Positions 1 to 8,064 of a stretch of DNA of 26,891 bases are shown piece after piece. This DNA is from CAIOGO01 sp964447445 (lineage in GTDB: Bacteria > Bipolaricaulota > Bipolaricaulia > UBA7950 > UBA9294). Both the position numbers and the translations under genes were made by a program. Each line of letters begins with the position of its first letter. Positions within the stretch are counted from its first letter, which is position 1. The stretch lies in the NCBI GenBank assembly GCA_964447445.1, contig CAYUSW010000082.1, positions 1-26,891 of the forward strand. The letters run 5' to 3'. Under the pieces are notes generated by a model. That model ran no database searches. It was not told the DNA's origin and was given only the letters and a program-made list of their open reading frames with translations.

Positions 1-612
1 CTCTGCAACCCGCACAATCCGGTGGGGCGAAACTACTCCGAGCAGGAGCTCACCGAACTCGCGGACCTCTGCATTCGCCATCGCATCACGGTCTGCTCCG
101 ACGAGATCCACGGCGACTTCGTCTACGACGGCGCGCGGCACGTGCCGATCGCGTCGCTCGGGCCGGAGATCGAGGCGCAGACGGTGACGCTGATCGCGCC
201 GTCGAAGTCGTTCAACATCGCCGGGCTTCACTCGGCCGTCGCGATCATCCCGAACAAGGAGCTGCGCGAGAAGGTTGTCCAGGCGAAGCGCGGCCTTGTC
301 CCGAGCGTCAGCATCTTCGGGTTCACGGGGATGCTCGCTGCGTACCGCGACGGGGAGGAGTGGTTCAGCGAGGTCTTCTCGTACATCGAGAGGAACCGCG
401 ATTTCGTCCGCGACTTCGTCGCGAGCGAGATGCCGGAGATCGTCGCGAGCCCGACCGAGGCGACGTACCTCGCGTGGCTCGACTGCCGCGGCGCGGAGTT
501 GCCCGGCGACCCGTACGAGTTCTTCCTCCGCGAAGCGCGTGTGGCCACGAATCCCGGTCCGATCTTCGGTCCCCAGGGCGAGGGCTTCATCCGGCGTCGC
601 TCGGCTCCCTAG
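1..612 (+). pseudogene. PatB/MalY-type PLP-dependent C-S lyase, 5'-cut by window edge and 3'-truncated
   Basis: This reads in frame from base 1 and is the C-terminal half of a fold-type I aminotransferase of the PatB/MalY group (cystathionine beta-lyase-like). The conserved SDEIHGDFVY segment, which contacts the cofactor, and the PLP lysine in APSKSFNIAGL are both present. Over about 190 residues it is roughly 85% identical by eye to the intact paralogue at 16740-17900. It departs from that paralogue after GFIR: the paralogue continues RLNFACPRSTLAEGL and on for about 25 residues, whereas here the frame reads RRSAP and stops at 612. Another frame then reads DATLSGPRFQDLAEA up to a stop at 657-659, weakly resembling the missing tail, so small indels near 590-605 may have broken the gene. 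Loss of this helix could destabilise the protein. Whether it is functional cannot be judged, because the N-terminus lies outside the window. Confidence 0.75.
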
Positions 613-683
613 ACGCGACGCTATCGGGACCACGCTTCCAGGACCTCGCAGAGGCGTAGCTGTGCGTCGAAGTCGCGCTGGGC

Positions 684-953
684 CTAGTAGTCCGCTTTCT
701 TCTTCGGGAAGGCGACCTTGTACACCGCGGCGATCACGAAGAGGTATCCGACGGCGCGGAAGATGATGAGCAGTGCCTCAAGGGACTCGCTCCATCGAAG
801 AATCGTCGCCAGGTGCGAGAGGGCGAAGAGGCCGAAGGCAACGCCGATGAATAGGGCAAGCGCGTTCCTCACCCTCGCCCACCCGACGATAGCGAGTGCG
901 AAGATCGCTGTGCTGAGCACAAGGTTGAAGGTCGTAACAGGGTCCCAGTTCAT
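684..953 (-). CDS. small three-helix membrane protein of unknown function
   Basis: This 89-residue protein consists of three hydrophobic helices (about residues 8-25, 30-50 and 60-80) and a basic C-terminal tail ending KKKADY, so it is very likely an inner-membrane protein. The start is supported by a strong GGAGGGAG ribosome site a few bases upstream of the ATG. It begins 43 bases after the stop of the recombinase on the same strand, so the two may be co-transcribed. Small proteins of this general build, with a start resembling MNxDPVTTFNL, occur as uncharacterised membrane proteins in archaea and bacteria as far as I recall. No function can be given. Confidence 0.7.
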   Translation of the reverse strand: MNWDPVTTFNLVLSTAIFALAIVGWARVRNALALFIGVAFGLFALSHLATILRWSESLEALLIIFRAVGYLFVIAAVYKVAFPKKKADY

Positions 954-996
954 GCTCCCTCCTCACGTGGCCTCTGTTGTGGAGAAGCCAGGTTCG

Positions 997-1563
997 TCAG
1001 GCGTTTTGCACGGCGAGCGCCTCGCACACGCCGTCCCAAACACTCTGCTCGGTCGCTGACGTCCGGCCGATGTACGTCATGAGCTGAGTGGGGTTGCTGT
1101 GTCCGGTCACCCGAGCTGTCAGGGCCGCATCGCCGCCGGAGCTGTCGTACGCGATGGTTGCGAAGGTCTTTCGCATCGAGTGAGTGCCGAACTGTCCGCC
1201 GATGCTGGCTGCCTCACACCAGTCCTTGACGAGACGGCGCGCGTGCTGCCGGGTGATCGGGAACAGGAGTTCAGTTCGCCTCAGCTCGGGGAGGTAGATC
1301 TCGACCGCCTCGCGCACGAGGGGGATGAGCTGCACGCGTCGCTCTCCTTTTGTCTTGGTCGCGCGGACTGCGAGCTGCGGGCTGATATGCCGATCTGATG
1401 TAAGAAAATCGCATGTGCGGAGTCTCAAGAGCTCGCCGATGCGGAGCCCTGTGCCGATTCCCAGGGCCCACAGCGCGACGTCGCGCGGAGTTCCGGTCTG
1501 TCTCAAGCGCGTCAACACGAGGAGCGCCTGCTCGGGGGTTAGTGCAAAGACTCTCTCAGCCAT
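997..1563 (-). CDS. short tyrosine recombinase (phage-integrase family, catalytic domain only)
   Basis: This 188-residue protein is a tyrosine site-specific recombinase that would cut and rejoin DNA through a covalent phosphotyrosine. The catalytic set is complete: Arg41 in GTGLRIGELL, Lys72 in the TKTKGERR beta-hairpin, His128 and Arg131 in HSMRKT, His155 in VTGHSN and the nucleophile Tyr164 in LMTYIGR. It lacks the N-terminal core-binding (SAM-like) domain of XerC/D and most phage integrases, and its length matches the FimB/FimE-type short recombinases. The ATG at 1563 is preceded by GGAGG at good spacing. It lies beside a broken PatB copy, and an inverted repeat sits just upstream, so it may be the remnant or the driver of a mobile or invertible segment. 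No phage or conjugation genes accompany it. Confidence 0.9.
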   Translation of the reverse strand: MAERVFALTPEQALLVLTRLRQTGTPRDVALWALGIGTGLRIGELLRLRTCDFLTSDRHISPQLAVRATKTKGERRVQLIPLVREAVEIYLPELRRTELLFPITRQHARRLVKDWCEAASIGGQFGTHSMRKTFATIAYDSSGGDAALTARVTGHSNPTQLMTYIGRTSATEQSVWDGVCEALAVQNA

Positions 1564-1891
1564 GGTCCTCCGTCGCTGCAGGTTCCAAAGATGAATGAAT
1601 GGTAACGTAAGGAACCTAGGAGCGCAAGACGCTCCTCTGGACAGTGATGCAGGCCGATGGCACCTTCCTGTGCGGCAGCGAATCCCTCCTCAGCCCACTG
1701 CTGCCGAGCGAAGTCGAGTCTTAGGGCGCGCGACGGGGAGCACGGGGTGCGCCGCAGCGAGGGCGTGGGGTTCACGACTGGCGTGGCTTCGCGCTTCCAC
1801 TCTGCTGCCGTCGTTCGCCATGCACCGGATGTCGCGTCGGCCCGCGTACGGTGTTTGAGCACTCTTTGCGCCTGTGCGCCGCGCAGATAGA
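1564..1891. other. intergenic region, divergent between recombinase and acyltransferase
   Basis: About 330 bases without a credible gene. It must hold the promoters of two divergent genes. Apart from the inverted repeat at 1580-1617, the only candidate element is TAGAAT at 1888-1893, a possible -10 box on the plus strand with a poor -35 (TTTGCG at 1865-1870, 17-base spacing). Short open frames here show no recognisable protein. Confidence 0.5.
1580..1617. repeat. inverted repeat upstream of the recombinase
   Basis: Two 7-base arms, AGGTTCC at 1580-1586 and GGAACCT at 1611-1617, are separated by 24 bases that are more AT-rich than the surroundings. The repeat lies 17-54 bases upstream of the recombinase start, where an operator, a promoter or a recombinase core site could sit. 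I saw no second copy of this dyad in the window, so there is no evidence for an invertible segment between two such sites. Confidence 0.4.
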
Positions 1892-2905
1892 ATGCCCCAT
1901 AAGATGGGCGACCGACTTCCGTGGCCTCTAGACAGCAAGGACGGTACCGCGCAGCACTCCGCTCTTCCGCGGTCTCTCCGTCAGATCCTCCGCGAACTGA
2001 GTAGCTCGTTCGACGCCGGCGGAATCAAACCCTTGCATGAGGCGCACTTGGCCTATCTGCAGGACAGCCGGCGCTATCGCTGTCTCTTCCGTCTCGTGAG
2101 GCTCTTCCTGCCGATTGCGCCTCTTCTCGCGATCACAAGCGACCTCGAACGCCTCGTGGGCGAGCTGGGTGTCCACGGCGCCTCCCAAGAAGTCCTTGCT
2201 CGGCCGCCGGTTCTCTGGGAAGTTCAGATGCCATCACAGGGCGAGTCCGAGATCCGCGCGGGTGCGATCGTCTTCTACGGCACGCACGGGTCGATCCTCA
2301 CGCCTATCTTGCTCGCCGCTGCGGTCGATCGTCCTGATCTCAAGATGATTGCTGCAAGCTACATCGCCAAGCTGGGTCCGAACATCGCCGGGTGCTCGTT
2401 CCCCGTCTATCCCGCTGCGCCGGTCACCATGAGGCGTGCGAGCAGCAAGGGTCTCGTTCCCCGCGCCATGGGGTGGATCGCGGGCAAGTCGGCGGGAGAT
2501 TCGGGGCGCGATGTAGCGAGACAACTGAATCTCGAATCCTTGAGGCAAGCAGCCGAGCACGTTCGACAGGGTGGCGCCCTTCTCATCGTGCCGGAGTCAC
2601 GAAACCGGCGCGAACCGTGGCGGCTGGGGTTGGGCAACCTTGCGGCGGACCTCGCGCGCGACATGCGCCTTGGCCCCATGTATCTCGTCCCATGGGACAT
2701 CAAGGGGGACTCCACGACCGGCATCTTCCAGCTCCTGTCGCGCAATCCCCTGGCGACCTGGATGGGCAGAAGGCGGTTCCGTCATCCAGTGCGGATCACG
2801 TTCGGCGAACCCATGCCCATCCAACGCGTGATTGCGGAGGCTGGTGACGACCCGGCCGACATCGCAGCCTACCTCGAGTGCGACTACCGCAGACGCAGCT
2901 CTTAG
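1892..2905 (+). CDS. diverged PlsC-like (LPLAT superfamily) acyltransferase
   Basis: This 337-residue protein resembles the lysophospholipid acyltransferase superfamily, which moves acyl chains from acyl-ACP or acyl-CoA to glycerophospholipids or related acceptors at the membrane. Motif I appears as GTHGSILTPILL (His132), aligning with the family's NHxSxxDPxxL, but the catalytic Asp is Thr137. Motif III-like sequence LLIVPESRNRREPWRLGLGN (residues 230-249) corresponds to the usual FPEGTRS block, again with altered residues. A hydrophobic stretch at about residues 65-82 may anchor it. The reaction is therefore uncertain: it could be inactive, use another residue, or belong to a divergent subfamily. 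The start is uncertain because none of GTG 1874, ATG 1892 or ATG 1904 has a clear ribosome site. A candidate -10 at 1888-1893 would favour 1904. It stands alone, with no operon partner. Confidence 0.7.
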   Translation: MPHKMGDRLPWPLDSKDGTAQHSALPRSLRQILRELSSSFDAGGIKPLHEAHLAYLQDSRRYRCLFRLVRLFLPIAPLLAITSDLERLVGELGVHGASQEVLARPPVLWEVQMPSQGESEIRAGAIVFYGTHGSILTPILLAAAVDRPDLKMIAASYIAKLGPNIAGCSFPVYPAAPVTMRRASSKGLVPRAMGWIAGKSAGDSGRDVARQLNLESLRQAAEHVRQGGALLIVPESRNRREPWRLGLGNLAADLARDMRLGPMYLVPWDIKGDSTTGIFQLLSRNPLATWMGRRRFRHPVRITFGEPMPIQRVIAEAGDDPADIAAYLECDYRRRSS

Positions 2906-3292
2906 CGCCTGGGGATGACTCTGTCTATCCGAGCTGCGGGCCGCCCTATCCAGGCTGGAGATTCTGGGCGGAGCGCTCGATAGGTTCTACGCGCAGGGGA
3001 AACGCCATCGCCAGGATTCTCGATTCCGCTTGACTCGCTTGCCTCCGCGGCATGTCGGCTTCGCATCTTCCCGGGCGTACGCAGGCGCGGGAAAGCGAGA
3101 CATACCGGGGAGTGCGCCTTCTCCTCGAACGCCATCAAGCCTCTGGCTGATCCGCCGCGATGCCGCCTCGGCCCATGCCGGCGTCCTCCGCACGCTCACG
3201 GATGGCGGACATCAGCGTGGCACTGAGCATACCGGGCCGCGGCTCACGGGCGATGGAGCGGCCCTGGTTCCCCTCGTCTTCCCTCCGCGATC
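2906..3292. other. intergenic region between convergent genes
   Basis: About 390 bases between the ends of two convergent genes, with no recognisable protein on either strand. A weak stem, CTTCCCG with CGGGAAAG around 3065-3095, could be a terminator element but has no T-rich tail. Nothing else is supported here. Confidence 0.4.
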
Positions 3293-5356
3293 TCAGTTCT
3301 GTGACTCGACGACGAACTGGTAGCCGATGGGGATCGCTGTCGAAAAGCTGTCGGCCGACGTGGGTTGCGCCAACATCACTTTGACCCACGTCCCTACGAG
3401 CTCGCTCTCGCCGACGAACTCGCGGAAGTACAGCAAGCGGCTGTCGGGTCCACCCTGGAATTGAGTGCTCGAAAAGCGCCGCTCCCTCCCATCCACGCGA
3501 ACCCAGACGGCAACGGTTACTGCGTCGCCGGCCCGCAACTCCGACAGATCAAGCCAGCCTGAGACATCAAACGCTGCCGTCTCGATGACGACTTCCCGAG
3601 TGTCCGCGCCGTCGCGGGCTGAGAACGTCCCCTCCTCGTAGACGTAGATCTTCTTCGTCAGCGCAAGGCTGGCTGAAGCCTCCTCTGGAAGCGTGATCGT
3701 TGTTGCAGGGGGAGTGACGGGCGGCGTCTCCACGGGGAACGTCGGCGTTACGGTCAGCGACCGGAGCCGCTCCAACTCGTTCAGGATGCGGTCCAGTGTC
3801 TCCCGAACGACACGCATGTCGCTCTCGAGACCCTCGATCTCCGGCTTGATGGGCTTCCGAATGGGTTCGGCGGCAAGCACCTCTGTCGTGTACCCGAAGC
3901 ACTCTGCCGGCGTGACACCTCGACACATCGTGGGGACGAAGTCGGAGAACGCTGCGCGGTTGCCGTACAGCGCGTCGCCCAACTCCTCAGCAAACCGGTT
4001 CATGCCGACGATAAAGCAGCAGATCTTCCGTTCCATCGTGGTGAGTTCGGCCTCGGTTCGCCGTGCGATGTCTTCCAGATCCGCTGTGCGCTCGGAGATC
4101 TCCTCCACGTCGTCACTCAGTGCACGCTCCGCATCCTCCATTCGCCCGAGGCGAGACACGATGGACTCGCTTGGGATCTCTCTCAGGCGGGCTGCCAGCT
4201 CTGCCTCTGTCGCGTTGGGCGGGATGTCAATGCCGAAGAGCCCTCGGATCACGGCGTCGACCTTCAGCTCCAGCTCGTACAAGAAGAGGTAACTTGCTGT
4301 CTGCAGAGGATCCTCCGCAGACTCGGTGAGGGCGTCGATGTCCTGCACGAGCCCGTCCAGAACATCGCCGACTCCGGGGATCCTCCCAATCCAGATCCTC
4401 ACCTTGTCCCAGATCTTCCCGATGACGCCTGTGCCGGAGCTCGCCAGAAGCGCGGCCAGCTTGGGATGGGTGAACGGGTTGGCGACGACCGTCGTCGTGG
4501 CGTTGACGTACTGGATCGCAGCATCCGGAATGTACGTATCGAATAGCGATCGCTGATCCGCGGGGAGCTGGGCGACGAGACTTGCCAGCTGGTCGAGCTC
4601 CGGAAGGACAGCCACGGCCGCGCGCGCTCCACTGTCAAGCAGCGCCTGCAGGGTGGCGTCCTCTGGATCGATCGCGGGCAGGACAATGGCCGCCTGTCCC
4701 AGGAGTGCCTTCTGCGCCGCGATAAGGTCCGCGAAGCGCTGCCCCCCTTGTGCTGGGAAGGGGCCGTAGGAGGGAAGGGAATCCTGAGGTTGTGCGGCGG
4801 TCGCGGCCTCAAGTTCGGCAAGCGAGATCTGCGCGGCTCGGAGGGCGGGCGCGATCTGCCCCTGCACCACCGTGGACAAGGCTGCGAGGTTCGAAACAAG
4901 CCCCGCGAGGTCGGCCGAGCACGGGCATCCCGCGCTCGGAATCTGCGCGGAGCCTAGAGCAAGATCAGACGTGGCTGACGCTCCGGAGGCCGCCCCGGCA
5001 ACCTGCACGGAGTACGTTGTCCTGAACAACCCGTAGCGCACACGGACGAACATCGTTTCCGCGAACGATCCCGCAGACACCGGAGCGAAGATCACTGTCC
5101 ACTGGACGACCCCGCCGCCCGGGAGCAGGTAGGGGAGGTCCGGCGGCACGAGAGTGAACGGCCCGGCACCCGGGTACAGCTCCTCGCCGAATCCGATCGC
5201 TTCCAGGGTGCAGCTTGTAAGCCCCGTGTTACGAAAGGTGTAGGCTCCGGGCACGGATGCGCCCACGGGCACCGTCCCGAAGTTGACTGCCTCCTGTGCG
5301 AAGGAGAGCAGAGAGAAGAGGACGACCAGCAAGAGAGATGTTGCGACTCGCTTCAC
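3293..5356 (-). CDS. secreted coiled-coil protein with N-terminal ASH/choice-of-anchor-D-like domain
   Basis: I place the start at the GTG at 5356 because GGAGGTGG lies just upstream and a typical signal peptide follows (KR, then a hydrophobic core ending at SFA, about residues 1-20). That gives 687 residues. Residues 22-122 (VNFGTVPVGASVPGAYTFRN and on) look like the ASH/choice-of-anchor-D immunoglobulin-like fold found in surface proteins. Residues 145-390 are largely alpha-helical with few motifs. Residues 395-445 and 505-533 are charged heptad-type segments that suggest coiled coils. A Pro/Thr linker at about 534-556 leads to a beta-rich C-terminal domain (about 560-687). There are several Cys pairs (CPC near 144, CC near 446). 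No enzyme motif, C-terminal anchor or sorting signal is seen. It is probably an exported structural or binding protein, and I do not recognise its function. Confidence 0.8.
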   Translation of the reverse strand: MKRVATSLLLVVLFSLLSFAQEAVNFGTVPVGASVPGAYTFRNTGLTSCTLEAIGFGEELYPGAGPFTLVPPDLPYLLPGGGVVQWTVIFAPVSAGSFAETMFVRVRYGLFRTTYSVQVAGAASGASATSDLALGSAQIPSAGCPCSADLAGLVSNLAALSTVVQGQIAPALRAAQISLAELEAATAAQPQDSLPSYGPFPAQGGQRFADLIAAQKALLGQAAIVLPAIDPEDATLQALLDSGARAAVAVLPELDQLASLVAQLPADQRSLFDTYIPDAAIQYVNATTTVVANPFTHPKLAALLASSGTGVIGKIWDKVRIWIGRIPGVGDVLDGLVQDIDALTESAEDPLQTASYLFLYELELKVDAVIRGLFGIDIPPNATEAELAARLREIPSESIVSRLGRMEDAERALSDDVEEISERTADLEDIARRTEAELTTMERKICCFIVGMNRFAEELGDALYGNRAAFSDFVPTMCRGVTPAECFGYTTEVLAAEPIRKPIKPEIEGLESDMRVVRETLDRILNELERLRSLTVTPTFPVETPPVTPPATTITLPEEASASLALTKKIYVYEEGTFSARDGADTREVVIETAAFDVSGWLDLSELRAGDAVTVAVWVRVDGRERRFSSTQFQGGPDSRLLYFREFVGESELVGTWVKVMLAQPTSADSFSTAIPIGYQFVVESQN

Positions 5357-6375
5357 CGGAACCACCTCCGCGCGTTCCTGAGCCTTCGTGCAGTGCGGCG
5401 AGAACCTGGGATGCGGGCATGAGCGGCGTGCGCGAGCAGAGTACAGAAGGCCAAGCGCGCGTGTCAAAACCGCCCCTGGTCGCAGGGAGCGACCGCCAGG
5501 CGATTCGCTGAGGCCTGAAGGCCCTGAAGGCCCTGACGGCACGGAAAAGGCCGCGGCGCTTCGCTGCCTGCCGCGTGCGCGCCGCCGTGCAGGCGAGCCT
5601 GCAGCGTCCCTGCGCCGCTTCGAGGTAACCCCTCAGCTCTGCGCCCGTCGCCTCAAGCCAGACGCAGAGCGTCGAGCGCGCCGCACCGAGCGATTCGGCA
5701 GCGGCTGTGGCACCCGTTCTGTCAGAGTTGCTGCCTTGGCGTGGACGCGAGGAGCTTCGTGACCGGTTCCCCTTCGTGGGGTTGCTGGCAACGTCCCCCG
5801 TGTCCTCAGGCCGTATTCCTTCGCGGGTCGGTGATGCGCACGCTGTGTCGGTTCCTGAGAGCGACGAGCGCGGGGAAGCCTCTCCCTCGAGTTGCACCAG
5901 AACACGAGACGGGAGCAATGAAGAACCGCCGAGGAGTGCCCCGCGGGCCCGGCGTTCGACCAGCAGGCGGCACGTCGTGTCGAGATCCAGCCCGCGTAGG
6001 TCCTTGCGGTCGACGAGGTCGGATGAGGAAGGCCCAGAGAGACCTGAGCGCGGCGGCCTCGGGTGGGTCGACCTCTGCCTGTGTGCCGAGAAAGGCCGCT
6101 GCCGATGGCGAGCCACAGCGAGGAGCGGCAGGCGCCTCGTGGCTTGCGCTGCGGCGGGCTCCGCGACGAGACGGGGCCGAGACGCTTGGAGCGAAGATCG
6201 TGCACGGGAAGGGGAGATCGATGGACCGCTGGCGCGTCTCGCACGGATCGTTGACCGGGCCGGACCTCCGCGATAGAGTCGGGCTGTGGCGTGGCGGCAG
6301 GCGGCAGTCAGAGTGCATCGAAGATGCGCGCCATGCGCTCTTGCTCTCTTGGAGGCCCTAAGGAAGCTGTACCCG
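5357..6375. other. 1-kb region without a convincing gene
   Basis: This stretch separates the divergent coiled-coil protein gene and the vWA operon. Several long open frames exist on both strands, but they are rich in Arg, Ser and Pro, overlap each other and resemble no family I know, which is what high-GC noncoding DNA gives. It contains a small tandem AGGCCCTGA repeat at 5511-5536 and the operon promoter at 6251-6279. The rest holds nothing I can identify. A decayed gene is possible. Confidence 0.5.
6251..6279 (+). promoter_or_regulatory. sigma70-type promoter of the vWA/MoxR operon
   Basis: TTGACC at 6251-6256 (five of six consensus bases) and TAGAGT at 6274-6279 (four of six) are exactly 17 bases apart. 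Transcription would begin near 6286 and give a leader of about 90 bases before the ATG at 6376. This is the best promoter match in the window and fits the start of the seven-gene operon. Confidence 0.65.
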
Positions 6376-8064
6376 ATGACAAGACGGCATAGGCTTGTTT
6401 CCCTGGCGGGTCTCTTGATTGCGCTGGGACTTACCGGAGGAGTCGACGGAGCCGATGTCGCTGACGTGACGATCGGGCTTGGCGGCCGGGTTGTGACGGG
6501 TTTCCCGGCTCCACTCCGTGTGGCGCGCGGCTCCCTTCCGGGCAACGTCGCTCGCCTCCGGGTGGTTCAGAACGCCGGCAATGCGTGGCTCGCCGGAGCG
6601 GCGATCTGCTATGAAGTTCCGATCGTGCCGTCGGAGGCCGACGGCTGCGAGGAGATCGTCTTCATTTATGATGTTGCCCTTCCCCTCCGCGTCGAGTTCC
6701 TCTCGGCCGACGGGCAGGTCGTGGCGCAGAAGGAGGTCGAGCTTCGCTCTCTGTCGGAGGAAGGCCCCTTCCCTGTTGGGGTTGGGGACTTCCCGACTCG
6801 GTTGCCCGACCCGTTCGTCGTTCTTTCTCCGGCCGACCTGCCGCGGGATGGGGTGGGCTACGGCTCTGCTGAGAGCGTGTGGATTGGGCAGACGCGCGGC
6901 GAATTGAACGCCGGCCAATGGGATGCGCTCGCGCGCTGGGTTCTCTCCGGGGGCTCACTGGTCGTCTTCACGGGGGCCGACTTCTTCCTTATCGATTCGC
7001 CGCGCCTGCGGGAACTCCTCCCCATCGGAGACCCCGAGGTGACGGCGAGCGACGACGGGGCATCGACTCTCACGGGCGCGCTTCGAACGGGCGGCACCGT
7101 GCTGGCGTCGAAGGGAGGAGCCCCTTGGATTGTCTCCAGGCACTACGGAGGCGGGACGGTGACTCTCGTGAGCACGGACGCCACGAGTCTGGATCGCGAG
7201 GAGCTGCAAGAAATCCGAGGGCTCGTCCCCTCCGCGCGATCCTTGTCCCTTGTCGGGATCGCGTCCGACCTGTTGGATCTGCAGCCGGTGGATCGTCCCG
7301 ACATGCGGGCTGCCCTCGTCCTGGTGGGGCTCTGTCTCATCGCCGTGCCGGCGCTTGCCGCGCGGCGGAACCGGAAACCGTCACTCGCGGTCCTGGTCGG
7401 CGTCTTCGGACTCCTAGCCGTGTCTTCGTACCTGTACGCTGTGCCGCGTACCGTCAGCGATGTCTACCAGACGAACGTCAGGCTGAAGGTCGGCCGCTCG
7501 CTGGGCTTGTCCGTGACGTGTTCCGCATCCGTATCGGCAGCGCGAAAGCCCGTAAAGGTCCCGGTGCAGGCGGGTGGAACAGCCTACGAAGTCCTTCCGC
7601 CGGGCGCTTGGAGCGGAGCCTACAGCGTGTCCGTCATCGGCGGAGCGGCGTGGATCGAGTTGGAGCCGGGCGCGCGCCGTCTGCTTTCTATGCAGCGGGA
7701 TGAGCCCGCGCTCGCCCAGGCCAGACTCACGCACGAACGCGAGCTGCTCGTGACGGGCAGCTTCCCCGTCAGCATGACCCATGCGCGTCTCCTCCTGGAC
7801 GGCGAGGTCTTCACGCTGTCGCCGCTCGTGACGGACGGCTCGGTGCTGGGACTTGGGAGCCCGGTGCGCCGGGACTCGAACGCTCGGGGTGCCAACGACC
7901 GCGTGGTGGAGCAGCTTCTCGATGCGGCAAGGCGCATGCTGCCGCTCGAGCAGGGAGCTTGGCTCGTTGCGGGGGAGATGACGACGGCGATGTCGGCGGG
8001 AACAGGGACGCGGATACGATCGAGGGATGTGACCCTCTATCTCGTGGAGGCTGAGCGTGACTAG
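6376..8064 (+). CDS. envelope protein with signal peptide, GATase1-like domain and two central TM helices
   Basis: First gene of the operon, 562 residues. The ATG at 6376 is chosen because a signal peptide follows directly (basic TRRHR, then a hydrophobic core to about residue 27). AAGGAAG upstream is a weakly spaced ribosome site. A beta-rich extracytoplasmic part is followed, at about residues 150-215, by a segment with LSPADLPRDGVGY and WVLSGGSLVVFTGADF. This resembles the class I glutamine-amidotransferase-like fold seen in proteins that accompany MoxR/vWA genes, without an obvious catalytic triad. Two hydrophobic helices (about 313-332 and 338-356) precede a C-terminal beta-rich domain. 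The stop overlaps the next start by 8 bases, implying coupled translation. The role is probably as a membrane partner of the MoxR/vWA system, inferred from context. Confidence 0.8.
   Translation: MTRRHRLVSLAGLLIALGLTGGVDGADVADVTIGLGGRVVTGFPAPLRVARGSLPGNVARLRVVQNAGNAWLAGAAICYEVPIVPSEADGCEEIVFIYDVALPLRVEFLSADGQVVAQKEVELRSLSEEGPFPVGVGDFPTRLPDPFVVLSPADLPRDGVGYGSAESVWIGQTRGELNAGQWDALARWVLSGGSLVVFTGADFFLIDSPRLRELLPIGDPEVTASDDGASTLTGALRTGGTVLASKGGAPWIVSRHYGGGTVTLVSTDATSLDREELQEIRGLVPSARSLSLVGIASDLLDLQPVDRPDMRAALVLVGLCLIAVPALAARRNRKPSLAVLVGVFGLLAVSSYLYAVPRTVSDVYQTNVRLKVGRSLGLSVTCSASVSAARKPVKVPVQAGGTAYEVLPPGAWSGAYSVSVIGGAAWIELEPGARRLLSMQRDEPALAQARLTHERELLVTGSFPVSMTHARLLLDGEVFTLSPLVTDGSVLGLGSPVRRDSNARGANDRVVEQLLDAARRMLPLEQGAWLVAGEMTTAMSAGTGTRIRSRDVTLYLVEAERD

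Noticed and set aside
5511..5536. Tandem AGGCCCTGA repeat
   Set aside because: Fewer than three full copies of a 9-base unit, with no sign of function.
5229..6545. Long open frame on the minus strand spanning the gap between the coiled-coil gene and the vWA operon
   Set aside because: It is Arg/Ser/Pro-rich, overlaps two real genes in other frames and resembles no family, as expected for stop-poor high-GC DNA.
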